A DNA stretch of 64,000 nucleotides, taken from contig NZ_VUNS01000001.1 in the NCBI RefSeq assembly GCF_009695545.1, positions 372,001 to 436,000 of the forward strand. Reading direction: 5' to 3'. This document shows positions 53,201-61,954 of this stretch, piece after piece. A model generated the notes under the pieces. The model did no database searches. It was not told the origin of the DNA and saw only the letters and a list, made by a program, of their open reading frames with translations. The translations under genes were made by a program, and so were the position numbers. The DNA is from Victivallis lenta (GTDB lineage: Bacteria > Verrucomicrobiota > Lentisphaeria > Victivallales > Victivallaceae). The first letter of the stretch is position 1; every line of letters starts with the position of its first letter.

Positions 53201-54068
53201 CCGCTGAGATCTTTGTCCGGAACCCGTTCCATTCCCCGGAGGTTTCGAACCGATCAGAACTGAACCGCGGAAATCCCGTATCCATCTTGAAACTGTCAGC
53301 GGCAAGAGCTTCTGCATGCCAATCCGGTGCATACCAGTTCCAACGAAGTACGCGCGTACCTATTCTCAAGTTTCCACAGTCGTCGATCACAGGGCAGGCT
53401 GGCAGCATTTCTCCGGAAACAGAAGGCAGCAATCGGAAATCTGCCGCAAGCTGCCAATTGGAAACTTCCCTCCCCATGCCTTTCGGCATCAGCCGAATGG
53501 TAAACGTCTTGAGGTTGAAAGCACGATTATCCTGAATATAAACTTTGAAATCACCACTGATCCTGATTTTCTGTTCCGGCAATACAACCATGACAATTCC
53601 AGCTTCGCGATCAAAACTGCCGAATTCCCTCTCCCCGTCAGGAAAGCAAATCTCGTCTCCATCGACATTCAAGGCGACACCGGATTGCCCGGCCGGGATA
53701 TCGATTGCCAGCGCCAGAGAATTGGTTGCAATCGGAGTTGCTGCCGTTAGCGTATAATTACACCGGAACACATTTTCACCAGTCGCCGTCACATTCTCGA
53801 TCACATCGAATACGCCGTCCGAACCTCCGGCCGGGAGTTTGCCGCACAGTTCATATCGGCCGCCGGAGTGCTTCGGGAACCCGGCAGCCGGCTTCAGAGC
53901 CGACTGGTCGTTTCCCTTCCATTCCGGTCCGAAATGCTGAAGAAACACCTGCACCGGACCGATGCTGAACCGTCCCTGCGGCTCGAACCGCAGGGAAGCC
54001 GGGAATCGTTCGGCCGCCGCAACGGCAACGAAACCAAGTACGGTCAATAATAATAAGAATTTCTGCAT
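50208..54068 (-). CDS. Very large secreted clan GH-A-like glycoside hydrolase with duplicated N-terminal module
   Basis: 1286 residues. The ATG at 54068 gives a signal peptide (MQKFLLLLTVLGFVAVAAA); an upstream GTG is less likely. Two related beta modules come first (about 20-215 and 225-420), sharing LALAIDIPAGQSG / LALTMNMPLGESG and a following VEGDFALLIQDDR / ISGDFKVYIQDNR. A further beta region precedes a TIM-barrel with YNTVRFHHFDNGL, likely acid/base Glu in LNLVNENPLV and likely nucleophile in YTVTEFNFCNP. The catalytic half resembles the 863-residue enzyme at 15379. Base composition here looks lower in GC than flanking genes. It follows a pseudopilin gene across a 208-base gap. Confidence 0.78.
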   Translation of the reverse strand: MQKFLLLLTVLGFVAVAAAERFPASLRFEPQGRFSIGPVQVFLQHFGPEWKGNDQSALKPAAGFPKHSGGRYELCGKLPAGGSDGVFDVIENVTATGENVFRCNYTLTAATPIATNSLALAIDIPAGQSGVALNVDGDEICFPDGEREFGSFDREAGIVMVVLPEQKIRISGDFKVYIQDNRAFNLKTFTIRLMPKGMGREVSNWQLAADFRLLPSVSGEMLPACPVIDDCGNLRIGTRVLRWNWYAPDWHAEALAADSFKMDTGFPRFSSDRFETSGEWNGFRTKISAVAVSDGVIDYHARFKAASSVETSALALTMNMPLGESGDVVVDGKKLELPEVYKESCIFNGNVRSLQFGSDGRIVTVEGDFALLIQDDRKWDNQYFVFRIGSTPSAGKIDDAVLKVRIRLETPFTVPADLKNVFNMGFKDEKPNDGQGGWTDQGPTNDLRMMKPGRLSALGVDFDIVNPGRNDGRSCLVLSSRQRKFPAEKSVVLDGAGKEFQYLYLLHASAWTPSASMPVGMLIAEYADGSTKEFPVLAGRDVGNWYQPYGVANGVVAWTGENAETFVGLYLSQFPVGTIPAKLTFKAAADSNSVWMIVSGTFGERRLNLRRPETLPYIVANKDWVPVEYNGNTTAGSPLDFSVYLDAPAGKYGPVIINRDGHFSFRDAPGKRIRFFGPNLVGTANYLDKALADDFVTKATRLGYNTVRFHHFDNGLIDPNASDSLTFDPKALDQFDYLFAELKKHGIYSCLDLYASRELKPGDNIKELEGRSSPEKFILKRLIPISESAMDNWKEFARRLLTHRNPYTGLTYAEDPALYALNLVNENPLVITWQGWDPALIPLFEERYVEYLKEKGLDTPENRASRGGLFIEFLNDLQIRSIEEQKRFLKDELKLTALVTDLNMISKFTMNEVREHLDFVDNHQYWDHPWFPVRDWHLPYAFSNKSSIANRAEHPRYLMPARIFGKPYTVTEFNFCNPNPYRVEAALLIGGYAGLQDWDALYRFAWSHGRYNMGKVDVPYGFDIVNDPQAQLAERIIYLLFMRGYVRPAGPAFAFSCTPEQLRALAGPPENDGDYPAAFSELGLYGRIGTLSPAVSFPGVQKVDALNDNWEKQLPAAARAALGKLGKTGVITSAGGQITLDSKAKTLKIVAPQCEGMTFSGNMSGKVMRLSGGDRYQTAALLSLDGKKLAESKKLLFIQMPNLGATKQKFANERRNLLESWGELPILLEKCRTDVELALPRMKVEALKFDGSPNGSVPSTYENGRLRFTADTASRPGGVMVYLLTR

Positions 54069-54276
54069 AAATACGTCGATTACTCCTGTCACAACCGAAT
54101 TTATAATTCAATATGGGAGGGAGAATAGAAGCTCTCTTTCATATTCAACAATCCCACAACCAGTTATTCCCCATTGCCGCTCCGGCATCATCTTTCTCTT
54201 AATTGTTTCATAACCTGTCAGACTTTCAAATGGGCCTCTCCATTTCCATGTATTTCAGCATGTACCATGTATTCAT

Positions 54277-54954
54277 TCAGAGATTGTCTATTTTTCTCAT
54301 ACCGTCGTCACCGCGGCCGTTTTCATACTCCACAGCACGGATTTTCTGTACAGAACCATCAGCACGAAAAAGCGGCCCCTCCCAATTGGGATGAACGATA
54401 TACTGATCGAAATAATCCCATGGCAGCAATGTACTTCCCGCCGAACAAATGATCAACATTTCGCGCGAAAGTTTGCTCATCGGCTTCCCCAGTCCAGTGA
54501 AGCTCCAACTGGTACAAACGCTGCCAATCCTGCTATCGCGCAGAAAATAATAATCGGTACGCTGTCTACCGGGATGCATCCACGCCTCGGTATTTTCCGG
54601 TTCGAAGGGACAACGAAAAAGAACAGGCCGCAAATTCCGGTCCGTACCATCGCACTCTTGCGGGCCGCCGATATAACTGCTGATGTGCCCCAGTCCCACA
54701 TTTTCACTGTCCCACAAAGTCCAGGGAGTTGCACTGCCGGAAGTATTGTTGCCTGTTTTAGGAAGCTGATCCCGGTTATCGTTTGTATACATGCATATAC
54801 CAAGCCCAAGCTGCCTGACATTATTGACACATTTGGTAGTACGGGCGCTCGCCCGCGCTTTATTCAGCGCCGGGAGCAGCATGGCCGCGAGAATCGCGAT
54901 GATCGCGATCACAACGAGAAGTTCAATAAGCGTGAAATTCCGGTTTCGTTTCAT
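54277..54954 (-). CDS. Pseudopilin-like secreted protein
   Basis: 225 residues starting [20 protein letters not shown] with AAAGGA upstream. The helix ends [13 protein letters not shown], followed by [15 protein letters not shown]. The C-terminal signature is [14 protein letters not shown] (H-x10-DG). Position -1 to Phe is Asn. Its first 32 bases overlap the 3' end of the nucleoside hydrolase gene in another frame. Lower GC than most of the window, like the downstream glycosidase. It probably forms an operon with both neighbours. Confidence 0.85.
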   Translation of the reverse strand: MKRNRNFTLIELLVVIAIIAILAAMLLPALNKARASARTTKCVNNVRQLGLGICMYTNDNRDQLPKTGNNTSGSATPWTLWDSENVGLGHISSYIGGPQECDGTDRNLRPVLFRCPFEPENTEAWMHPGRQRTDYYFLRDSRIGSVCTSWSFTGLGKPMSKLSREMLIICSAGSTLLPWDYFDQYIVHPNWEGPLFRADGSVQKIRAVEYENGRGDDGMRKIDNL

Positions 54955-55885
54955 CGATTTGTCCTTTCTGTAAAGTAGTATCGGAGGAAGTTTCCCGCAG
55001 CAGCACGGAAAGCAGCCGGCGGTTGAATTTTTCGGGATCGGGCAGCCGGACGGCGACGGTCACTTCGCTGCCGCCGGCCGAGCGGCGGAGAAAGCCGTCC
55101 GGAGTGACTTCAAGCCGCATCCTCTCCAGTTCGGCGCAGCCGGGAGAGACCGCCAGAGCCACCGCCGCCGTGTCGTAAAGAATGCTGCTTTCCTCCGGCG
55201 GAGACGCCTCGCCCCAATATCTCCGCCAGAGCGCATACTGTTCGACAATCAAACGCGGAACCGGCTGCGGCGAATCGAGAATCCGGCGGAACTCCTCCCC
55301 GCGGAGCCGGATCGCGCCGCAATGGTCGAGCGGCGTAATCAGGAATTCACGCCACTTCGAACGGAAAAGACGCCGGGAGGCGGCGAGGTCGAGCGCAACG
55401 TTGTACTCCGCCACCGCGCCGGGCCTGCCGCCGTGCTGCCGGTCAATGGAGCCGAGCATCGCCGTCAGCCGGACCCGTTCCGCCAGCTCCGGACGCCTCG
55501 ACGCCAGCTCGGCGAGATTGGTGGCCGGAGCGATTCCGATGATTGCGAGGCCGGATTCCGCCTCCATCAGCTCCAGCGCTTTGCCGATGCCGTCGGCATG
55601 GATTTCGCCCGGATAATCGGCAAGCCGGAATCCCTTCACGTACTCGTGCAGCGTTTCCGGGGAACCGTCGTTCCGGGGAATTCCGATCCCGACCGGAACG
55701 TCGCCGTATCCGGCGTCGCGCAGGAACTTCGCCGCCACCCGCGCCCGGTATTCCGTGTCGCCGGTGGAAGTGAGAACCAGTTTCAGGTCAAGTTCCGGGC
55801 TGTTCAGCAGCTGCCCCAATGCCCAGGTGTCGTCGATGTCATTCCCGATGTCGGTATCCAGAATGACCGGTATTCTACGATTCAT
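54923..55885 (-). CDS. Nucleoside hydrolase (IU-type family)
   Basis: 320 residues starting [19 protein letters not shown]; the Asp cluster at 10, 14, 18 and 19 forms the Ca2+ site of the inosine-uridine nucleoside hydrolase fold. [13 protein letters not shown] and a late [10 protein letters not shown] segment fit the family. It cleaves the N-glycosidic bond of a nucleoside or of a related ribosyl compound. It lies in front of a pseudopilin and a giant glycosidase, so its substrate here may come from glycan breakdown rather than nucleotide salvage. Its stop lies 32 bases inside the pseudopilin gene. Confidence 0.88.
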   Translation of the reverse strand: MNRRIPVILDTDIGNDIDDTWALGQLLNSPELDLKLVLTSTGDTEYRARVAAKFLRDAGYGDVPVGIGIPRNDGSPETLHEYVKGFRLADYPGEIHADGIGKALELMEAESGLAIIGIAPATNLAELASRRPELAERVRLTAMLGSIDRQHGGRPGAVAEYNVALDLAASRRLFRSKWREFLITPLDHCGAIRLRGEEFRRILDSPQPVPRLIVEQYALWRRYWGEASPPEESSILYDTAAVALAVSPGCAELERMRLEVTPDGFLRRSAGGSEVTVAVRLPDPEKFNRRLLSVLLRETSSDTTLQKGQIDETKPEFHAY

Positions 55886-55917
55886 GGTCGATCCCCGTTC
55901 CTTTCTTTCCTGCCGAT

Positions 55918-55946
55918 ATTATAGTAAAATCGGAACGCATTCACAA
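55918..55946 (-). promoter_or_regulatory. Sigma-70 promoter for the nucleoside hydrolase operon
   Basis: Reverse-strand TTGTGA (55941-55946) and TATAAT (55918-55923), spacer 17, in the gap shared with the divergent AraC gene. Confidence 0.7.
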
Positions 55947-56004
55947 CCGGGAATCTGGTACAAAACGATAAATAAATGGGACAAATCGCCAAAAGCGCTG
56001 GATA

Positions 56005-56787
56005 ATGCGGAAAAATGCGCTATCTTCTCTCCATATGGAAGAATGCCGTGAACTGCCTCTGCTCTTTTATGCCTACCGGCGCAGGCTGGTAGGCAATGTC
56101 TCCGCGCACAGCCACGGCGGATGCGAGCTGATTTATCTCCTCCGGGGCTCCTGCCGGGTGGAGGGGCCGCTCGGCGTGCTCGCCGGGAGAAGCGGTCAGC
56201 TCCTCGTGATCCCTCCGGAAACCGTTCACAACCAGATCGATTCGCCGGATGAGAAAAATATTTTCTGCGTCTTTCAGGCACCGCCCGGACTCTTCGAGCA
56301 GCGCTGGCGGACAATCGACCTCGCGGGGGAAGCGTGGTGCCGGAGATGGCTCCTTGAACTGAGCAGCATGACCGAACGGAACGACTTCGAAGGAGCAAAC
56401 GCCATTCTGCTCGGACTCCTGCTGCGGCTCTCCGCATTCGAAAAAAAACGCGCGGCAGCCGAACACCTGCATCCCGGGCTCCGAAAAGCGCTGGCCTTTA
56501 TCTACAACAATTTCTCACGCCGCATCTCAGTGAAACAAATCGCCGAAGCGAGCGGAATCAGCGTTTCGCTGCTGCGGAAGCTTTTCGTCGATTACTGCGG
56601 AGCTTCGCCGGTACGCTATCTGCAGGACCTGCGGATTTCACGGGCGGAGGAGATGTTGAAAAGCCCCGGGCTTTCGATTTCGGAAATTTCCCTCAGATGC
56701 GGCTTTGAAAATCCCGGCTACTTCATTCGCCTCTATCGCCGGAAATACGGCGCTCCCCCCGGACGCCGCCGCCGTCCGGCAAACTGA
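56005..56787 (+). CDS. AraC-family transcriptional regulator with cupin sensor
   Basis: 260 residues (a start at 56035 is also possible; neither has a clear ribosome binding site). A cupin-like N-terminus (SAHSHGGCELIYLLRGSCRV; QLLVIPPETVHNQI) is followed by two C-terminal helix-turn-helix units (ISVKQIAEASGISVSLLRKL; SISEISLRCGFENPGYFIRL). Such proteins activate sugar genes when the cupin binds a ligand. It is transcribed divergently from the nucleoside hydrolase operon and is the natural candidate to control it. Confidence 0.88.
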   Translation: MRKNALSSLHMEECRELPLLFYAYRRRLVGNVSAHSHGGCELIYLLRGSCRVEGPLGVLAGRSGQLLVIPPETVHNQIDSPDEKNIFCVFQAPPGLFEQRWRTIDLAGEAWCRRWLLELSSMTERNDFEGANAILLGLLLRLSAFEKKRAAAEHLHPGLRKALAFIYNNFSRRISVKQIAEASGISVSLLRKLFVDYCGASPVRYLQDLRISRAEEMLKSPGLSISEISLRCGFENPGYFIRLYRRKYGAPPGRRRRPAN

Positions 56788-56814
56788 TGCGCTCCCGCGG
56801 ACGCGGGAGCGCAT
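56787..56814. terminator. Hairpin between convergent AraC and pseudopilin genes
   Basis: Perfect 12-base arms (ATGCGCTCCCGC / GCGGGAGCGCAT) around GGAC. It begins at the last base of the AraC stop codon. No T-run on either strand, so it may be a bidirectional 3'-end stabiliser or a weak terminator. Confidence 0.5.
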
Positions 56815-56824
56815 GGAGGGATTC

Positions 56825-57526
56825 TCAGCGTTTGTAGAAATTTTTGTTGAGGCTGTTCGGGTTATCTTCCCAGTGCGCCACAACATATTGCCAGGGCTGC
56901 GTTTCGACATGTCCGTCAAAAAATGAAATATTGAGACGGTCGCCGTGGCGATACGCAATCGTGCCTCCGGTGGACACCACTTCCCCTTTGGTGTAATAAC
57001 CATTGGTGGCGGACGGGTTCGGAGTGTAGACCAATTTGTCCGTCGCATCCATCCAGAATGCGCTCTGGCTCGGCCTCGTGATTTTGTTCAGCTTGAAAGC
57101 ACAAGGCGTGGAACCGTCGCCCCATATATCGGCATACGTAAAGCCGTAACAGTTCTGGGCATATCCCCTCCCCCGGGTTGCCTGCTGCGCGGCGACGGAA
57201 ACCGGACACAGCAGACCGTAGCGGTAGGAGTTGTCTTCCCTTTCCGGCGGATAAGAGCCGGGCCGCTCGTTCAGCAGTTCCCGAAAGGCGTCATTCTCAT
57301 AGAATCTTCCGTATTTCGACGGACCGTTGCTGGGAACCCAGAACTCATCGTGGTTTCCGGCATAAAGCCCGCCGGCCAGGGCATATTGCTTCAAAATATT
57401 GATACAGGTGATCTTCTTCGCCGTATCGCGCGCCCGGTTCAGGGCCGGCAACAGTATGGATGCCAGGATCGCAATGATCGCAATGACAACCAGAAGTTCA
57501 ATCAATGTAAACCGATTCGTCTTCAT
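56825..57526 (-). CDS. Pseudopilin-like secreted protein
   Basis: 233 residues starting [20 protein letters not shown], helix end [13 protein letters not shown], then [13 protein letters not shown] and the exact H-x9-DG signature [19 protein letters not shown]. Position -1 to Phe is Arg. The ATG overlaps the GH5 stop (ATGA at 57523-57526), so it is translationally coupled to the enzyme. It is the last gene of the LacI-GH5-pseudopilin operon. Confidence 0.85.
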   Translation of the reverse strand: MKTNRFTLIELLVVIAIIAILASILLPALNRARDTAKKITCINILKQYALAGGLYAGNHDEFWVPSNGPSKYGRFYENDAFRELLNERPGSYPPEREDNSYRYGLLCPVSVAAQQATRGRGYAQNCYGFTYADIWGDGSTPCAFKLNKITRPSQSAFWMDATDKLVYTPNPSATNGYYTKGEVVSTGGTIAYRHGDRLNISFFDGHVETQPWQYVVAHWEDNPNSLNKNFYKR

Positions 57527-59088
57527 TCGGCACCTCCTGCTGATGATTGGGCTTTTTCGTTACGCTTGAAATATTTCAGCAAAACCTCCCGGCGCGGAGT
57601 CGTTCCGGCCGGTTTCATTGTCTGCGGGTTGTCGCCTTCATGCTCCAAACTCCAGCCGTTCCATTCCCGGAAAGCGTGGTAACTCCAATCCCAGCCGAGT
57701 TCCTCAAATACCTCGATGCAGTCGTTCAGGTATTTCTCCGCTCCCGGCGCCCAGGCGATGGCGGAAAATTCACCGACGTAGATTTTGCAGTTATGGCGCT
57801 TCTGAAATTCAATGACCGGTTTCAGCTCCCTGCGGATTCTCTCCCTGTCCCACATTTCCCCGTCGATTCTGCCGGGATAAGTGACGACCGGCCCTTCCCC
57901 CGCCAGGCGCTGATGCGTGAAACTGTGCGGAGCGTACATATGGACTTTATAAATGATGTTATCCATGGCCAGCGGGGAAAGATAAGCGAACGTCTCGGGT
58001 TTATCCGCCATATTGGACTCGATCATAATCGGAGTCCGCCCGTCGATTTTCCGGACGGCTTCGGCAGCCCGGCGCTGCAGATTCCAATAATCATATCCCT
58101 CCGGGGCCGGAACGGACTGAAGAGGCTCATTGACCAAATCATAAGCGTAAAGCTGAGGATGGTCCTTGAAGCGGGAAGCGATCCGTTTCCAGACTTCGAT
58201 AAAGTGATCGCCGTATTTTTTCTCGGCGAACATCCGCATATTGCTGTTCAGATTACGTCCGCCGGGGAGGCAGTGCAGATCAATCACGAATTTGATGCCG
58301 GCCTCCTTCGCCCAGTCCATCGCCCGCTCCAGATCATCGAGTTTGCCGTTCAGCCATCGGTCATACTCTTCGAGATCAAGCTCCGTGCCCACCTTGCCCC
58401 AGTTGCGCGACAACTGGGCGCGAATCAGGTTGACGTTCCACTCTTTCAGCGTCCTGATGTCCTCGTACCTGATGGTTCCCGGAGACATCACGCCGCGCAG
58501 GCGGCAGTGGCCGGCGATTTCGGCCGGGTAGCGCACCTTCCAATCGAGATTGACGCGCTGTTCCGGCGTGAAAAGCGTTCCCGCCTGGAGCGTGGAAAGG
58601 TCGAATTCCACACGGCCGTGGCTGTTCTGCAACCCCATGATCAGCGTACCGGACGTGGCGCCGGCCGGAAACGTTTCTGAAAATGACGTCCACTGCCAGC
58701 CGTCGCTGTCGCCATACATGCCGTTGCCGCCGGGCCAGCGGAAATCACTTTCCGGCGACGGCTTATATTTCAGCATGAATTTGATTCCGTTGTAGGCCTC
58801 GGGCGGCCTGGACACGCCGATGCTGCGATATTTTACCAGAAAAGTCACTGTTTTTCCCCGATACGGAGTCATATCGACGACTCTCTCCATACAGCGCTGC
58901 TGCGTGCCTTTCCCGGCCGGAACGTCTGTGATCAGAACATTCCCTTCCGCACGGCTGAATTCATCACTGGCACGCCAATCGGACGGCCGGGAGAGATCAG
59001 GGCCGATCGCGCTGACTCGGGCCTCCGCTCCCCGCGTGCCGAGCACCGCCAGCATCAGGGCGGCAAGAATAACGGTTGTTTTTCTCAT
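57523..59088 (-). CDS. Secreted GH5-family glycoside hydrolase
   Basis: 521 residues with a signal peptide ([20 protein letters not shown]). Residues ~25-170 form a beta carbohydrate-binding-type domain ([17 protein letters not shown]). The catalytic domain (about 180-505) has the GH5 acid/base Glu321 in [10 protein letters not shown] and the nucleophile Glu440 in [10 protein letters not shown], plus the GH5-like segment [13 protein letters not shown]. This is the clearest glycosidase call in the window. Members cut beta-glucan, mannan or related chains; the substrate here is not fixed. It lies 28 bases downstream of its LacI regulator. Confidence 0.9.
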   Translation of the reverse strand: MRKTTVILAALMLAVLGTRGAEARVSAIGPDLSRPSDWRASDEFSRAEGNVLITDVPAGKGTQQRCMERVVDMTPYRGKTVTFLVKYRSIGVSRPPEAYNGIKFMLKYKPSPESDFRWPGGNGMYGDSDGWQWTSFSETFPAGATSGTLIMGLQNSHGRVEFDLSTLQAGTLFTPEQRVNLDWKVRYPAEIAGHCRLRGVMSPGTIRYEDIRTLKEWNVNLIRAQLSRNWGKVGTELDLEEYDRWLNGKLDDLERAMDWAKEAGIKFVIDLHCLPGGRNLNSNMRMFAEKKYGDHFIEVWKRIASRFKDHPQLYAYDLVNEPLQSVPAPEGYDYWNLQRRAAEAVRKIDGRTPIMIESNMADKPETFAYLSPLAMDNIIYKVHMYAPHSFTHQRLAGEGPVVTYPGRIDGEMWDRERIRRELKPVIEFQKRHNCKIYVGEFSAIAWAPGAEKYLNDCIEVFEELGWDWSYHAFREWNGWSLEHEGDNPQTMKPAGTTPRREVLLKYFKRNEKAQSSAGGAE

Positions 59089-59116
59089 GGAACTCCTTTC
59101 TGATGAAATAAAATGA

Positions 59117-60169
59117 TCAGGAATGACACTCGGCGATGCTTCTGTCGCCCGTCACCGCGGCGGCGAGCAGCTCCGTAACAACCGGCAAGTCCCGCTTCCG
59201 CACTGCCGAAAGCAGGGCGCGAACGGCACGGCTCCCCAGCTGCCAGTCATCCGGCACACAGCGGACCAGGGCGCCGTCCCGTTCCTCTTTCGCGGAATCG
59301 AAACAGGCCAGCGAAATATCCCGCGGGCAATATACGCCGTAATTCGCCAGTTCGTTCCTGACGGCAACGGCACTGGAATAGTTCAGAGTGACGATGATGC
59401 CGGCACGCTCTGCGGAAGCCATGTATTCCCGAACGAACGGAAGGGCGAAATCCCCCTCGAAAGGTTTCCTCCGGTAGGAAAGGATATCCCGCGAAGAGAG
59501 TTCGAATTCGTCGAAAGCATCTTCCATCCCCCGCTTGATCTCTTTCCGGACAAAACCGGCGGACTGCCCGTCCAGAAAGACCATTTTCCGGTGCCCCGCC
59601 GCCAGAACCTTCCTGGTGATGATGCGCGCGGCATTCCGGTAATCGGACGAGATGAAATTCGCCTTGCCTTCAAGATTTTCAGGAATCGAGGAGACAAACA
59701 CCAGCGGAATTCCCCGGGCCGCGACTTCCGCCCAATATGCTTCGTCCGCTTCCGCCCCCCAGACAATCAGCCCGTCCATATATCTGCTGCTGTGAAGCTC
59801 CAGGAACTCGCGGCTGTCGCCGATCGTCCGGCGGTTGGAAATGAACATCAGGCGATATCCCTCGCGGAACAGCTCCTCTTCGATTCCGCCGAGGATGCGG
59901 CAGAGATGGCGGTCTTCGAACGCACTGCCGGCTCCGGCAATCGGAGGCGGGACCACCAGGGCCACAACACCGGTCCGCTTGGAAAACAGCCGTTTCGCAT
60001 TGATGTTCGGCGTATATTCCAGTTTCCGGGCGGCATCGAAAATCCGTTCCCGGATTTCCGGAGAAACACGGCAATCGGGGCTGGAATTCAGTACCTTGGA
60101 TACGCTTCCGGGTGAGACGCCTGCCAGAGAAGCAACGTCGCGAATATTGCTGTTTGATTTTCTTATCAC
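59117..60169 (-). CDS. LacI-family transcriptional regulator
   Basis: 350 residues from a GTG start (AGGAGA about 12 bases upstream). The DNA-binding head is NIRDVASLAGVSPGSVSKVL with hinge region LEYTPNINAKRLFS. The ligand domain has VVALVVPPPIAGAG, RYMDGLIVWG and DISLACFDSAKEE. It heads the LacI-GH5-pseudopilin operon. Two AAACATGTTT palindromes lie in its leader and are the likely autoregulatory sites. Confidence 0.9.
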   Translation of the reverse strand: MIRKSNSNIRDVASLAGVSPGSVSKVLNSSPDCRVSPEIRERIFDAARKLEYTPNINAKRLFSKRTGVVALVVPPPIAGAGSAFEDRHLCRILGGIEEELFREGYRLMFISNRRTIGDSREFLELHSSRYMDGLIVWGAEADEAYWAEVAARGIPLVFVSSIPENLEGKANFISSDYRNAARIITRKVLAAGHRKMVFLDGQSAGFVRKEIKRGMEDAFDEFELSSRDILSYRRKPFEGDFALPFVREYMASAERAGIIVTLNYSSAVAVRNELANYGVYCPRDISLACFDSAKEERDGALVRCVPDDWQLGSRAVRALLSAVRKRDLPVVTELLAAAVTGDRSIAECHS

Positions 60170-60195
60170 TGCGCCTGATCTCTCCTGATTGTGAT

Positions 60196-60205
60196 AAACA
60201 TGTTT
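60196..60205. promoter_or_regulatory. Operator-like palindrome, proximal copy
   Basis: AAACATGTTT, perfect 10-base palindrome 27 bases upstream of the LacI start codon; a second copy lies at 60253-60262. Confidence 0.5.
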
Positions 60206-60252
60206 CTTATTATTCTATGACAATCAATCATAATATCATGATAACTAACAGA

Positions 60253-60262
60253 AAACATGTTT
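60253..60262. promoter_or_regulatory. Operator-like palindrome, distal copy
   Basis: AAACATGTTT again, 57 bases from the first copy, just downstream of the predicted transcription start of the LacI operon. Confidence 0.55.
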
Positions 60263-60273
60263 CTCTATATTTT

Positions 60274-60302
60274 AAAATATACCGACAATAGAGAAATATC
60301 AA
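60274..60302 (-). promoter_or_regulatory. Sigma-70 promoter of the LacI-GH5-pseudopilin operon
   Basis: Reverse-strand TTGATA (60297-60302) and TATTTT (60274-60279), spacer 17; an alternative -10 TATATT gives a 15-base spacer. Confidence 0.5.
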
Positions 60303-60555
60303 GAGCAATTATCCGGAAAAAATGAAAATATATTCACGGAAGGTGGAAATGCGGCGGCACCGGAAAGGCACCCCGCCGCATCGCGGCGCATGAGTCGAGT
60401 CCTTACGATCCTTTCCGGCACAGGCGCAAGGCCGCAGGCATTCCGGATTTGACTGTTGTCTTGTTCCGCAGAACGATACGGAGTATCGCACAAGGACGCA
60501 AACCGAAGACCAGCCGGAAGCACGGAAACGGCTCCATGCCCGGATGCGATTCGTA
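60303..60555. other. Gap before the 382-residue gene, nothing recognised
   Basis: With the LacI leader it makes a 386-base gap. Short frames here lack ribosome binding sites and family content. No clear terminator for the 60556 gene was seen. Confidence 0.5.
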
Positions 60556-61704
60556 TTACTCGGAATCCGGCGTGGAACGGCTTTCCATTGCCTCCAGCAG
60601 CAGAACCGCATTCCAGTCGTTCTGCTTGAGTTCCCGCAGGATTCCGATCGTTTCGCGGCGGACGGTGCGGTCACGCAACAGCTGCGCATAGCGGTCCGGG
60701 CGGCAGATGTGATCCTTGCCGAACGCGGCCCATGCGTTCCAGCAGCTGTTGTGCGTCTCCATGAACAGCGAGCCGATTTTGCGGCTCAGCTTCACGAGCT
60801 CCCGGTGCCGCACCCTGCCGAACAATCCGGAGAAGAACGCGAACGCCGCAAAGCAGCGCGATTCCGCCAGCAGGCCGATAAAGCCGTGCAGATGGGCGTA
60901 GCAGCGTTTCAGCGTCTCCTCGTCGGCGGCGGTGAAGTAGGCGTCGTTCTCCAGAAACGCGATGCAGCTGTCGAAGGCCGCCAGACCGGAAACGCAATCG
61001 TCCGCACCCGGATCGATCAGCATCTGCCGGAGATAGGCGAACTCCTCGTAATCCGGCACACGTGCCGGGCATTCGTCCGTAATCAGCAGCAGCCGGGTGC
61101 CGGGCCGCAGCCAGTCCCGCTTCGAGAAGGCGTGTTCCCCGAGCTCCTCCACCCGCCCTTCTCCGGAATCCCACGGCTGCGGGACAAAGTAGCCGGTGAC
61201 CCGGGCGCCGTCGGCGTCGTAGCCGGTGATGAGGCACCAGTCGTCCCCCGCAACCTGGAACGCCGGCACCGGAGTTCCCCGGTCGATCGACTGCACGACA
61301 AGATTCCGCATCCGGTCGGCCGGCAGCCCTTCGACCAGGCGGTATTCGAACCCGGCGAACGCCATGGTCCGGGCAATCGCCTCGTCGTCGCGGGTGGTTC
61401 GCAGCAGATCGGTCAGAAGTTCGGGCCGGAACTCCGGGTCCCAGACCGTGCGGCAGTTCAATCCGGAGAGCGTCAGCAATTCATGATAAACCTGTTCGTG
61501 CATCTTCCGGTGCCAGTCGTAGTCGCGACAGCGGCCGCAGCGGTCGCAGAGCTTCTCGGAACGGTTGCAGTAAAGCTCATCCTCGAATTCGTTCGGCTGC
61601 TTCAAATGCATATAAAGCGAACTGGAACACGAGACGAACCGGATCGACTCCGGGCCGCCCCACGGCGCCCCCACGGGCAAAACGCCGGATATTTCTTTTT
61701 TCAC
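60556..61704 (-). CDS. Protein of unknown function, papain/C39-like fold with Cys cluster
   Basis: 382 residues from GTG at 61704 (GGGAG site). After a conserved-looking SIRFVSCSSSLYMHL segment comes a cluster YCNRSEKLCDRCGRC (C-x6-C-x2-C-x2-C), a likely metal site. The middle has GDDWCLITGYDADGARVTGY, the strand-turn pattern of C39/BtrH-type cysteine enzymes around their catalytic His, although His is not present at the usual place. The C-terminal half is helical (LKRCYAHLHGFIGLLAESRC). I do not recognise the family, so no reaction is proposed. It is transcribed divergently from a LacI gene; whether that LacI controls it is unknown. Confidence 0.6.
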   Translation of the reverse strand: MKKEISGVLPVGAPWGGPESIRFVSCSSSLYMHLKQPNEFEDELYCNRSEKLCDRCGRCRDYDWHRKMHEQVYHELLTLSGLNCRTVWDPEFRPELLTDLLRTTRDDEAIARTMAFAGFEYRLVEGLPADRMRNLVVQSIDRGTPVPAFQVAGDDWCLITGYDADGARVTGYFVPQPWDSGEGRVEELGEHAFSKRDWLRPGTRLLLITDECPARVPDYEEFAYLRQMLIDPGADDCVSGLAAFDSCIAFLENDAYFTAADEETLKRCYAHLHGFIGLLAESRCFAAFAFFSGLFGRVRHRELVKLSRKIGSLFMETHNSCWNAWAAFGKDHICRPDRYAQLLRDRTVRRETIGILRELKQNDWNAVLLLEAMESRSTPDSE

Positions 61705-61755
61705 TTCATCTCCCTCGTATACCGCACAGACCGCGTGAAAATCATAATTCCGTAT

Positions 61756-61784
61756 ACTATATACCGTCTCCGGCCGGTTATCAA
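61756..61784 (-). promoter_or_regulatory. Sigma-70 promoter for the 382-residue gene
   Basis: Reverse-strand TTGATA (61779-61784) and TATAGT (61756-61761), spacer 17. Confidence 0.65.
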
Positions 61785-61875
61785 CCCCCGGCGGAGAACA
61801 TCCGGCGTAAATAGGGCGGTCCGGACGCAGCGGAACCATCCGTCCCGGACATCCGGCCCCGGTGCGCCGCTCTTG

Positions 61876-61890
61876 ACCCTACGAATGGTT
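61876..61890. promoter_or_regulatory. Operator-like element, upstream copy
   Basis: ACCCTACGAATGGTT, matching 61955-61969 at 12 of 15 positions. It lies upstream of the -35 box of the LacI promoter. Confidence 0.5.
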
Positions 61891-61918
61891 AATTTTCCGA
61901 ATTTCTTTCAAAGCGCTA

Positions 61919-61947
61919 TTGACATTTCTCTGTAATTTTGGTATAAT
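61919..61947 (+). promoter_or_regulatory. Perfect-consensus sigma-70 promoter for LacI-pseudopilin operon
   Basis: TTGACA (61919-61924) and TATAAT (61942-61947) with a 17-base spacer: an exact consensus, implying that strong repression is needed to control it. Confidence 0.85.
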
Positions 61948-61954
61948 ATTGGAA

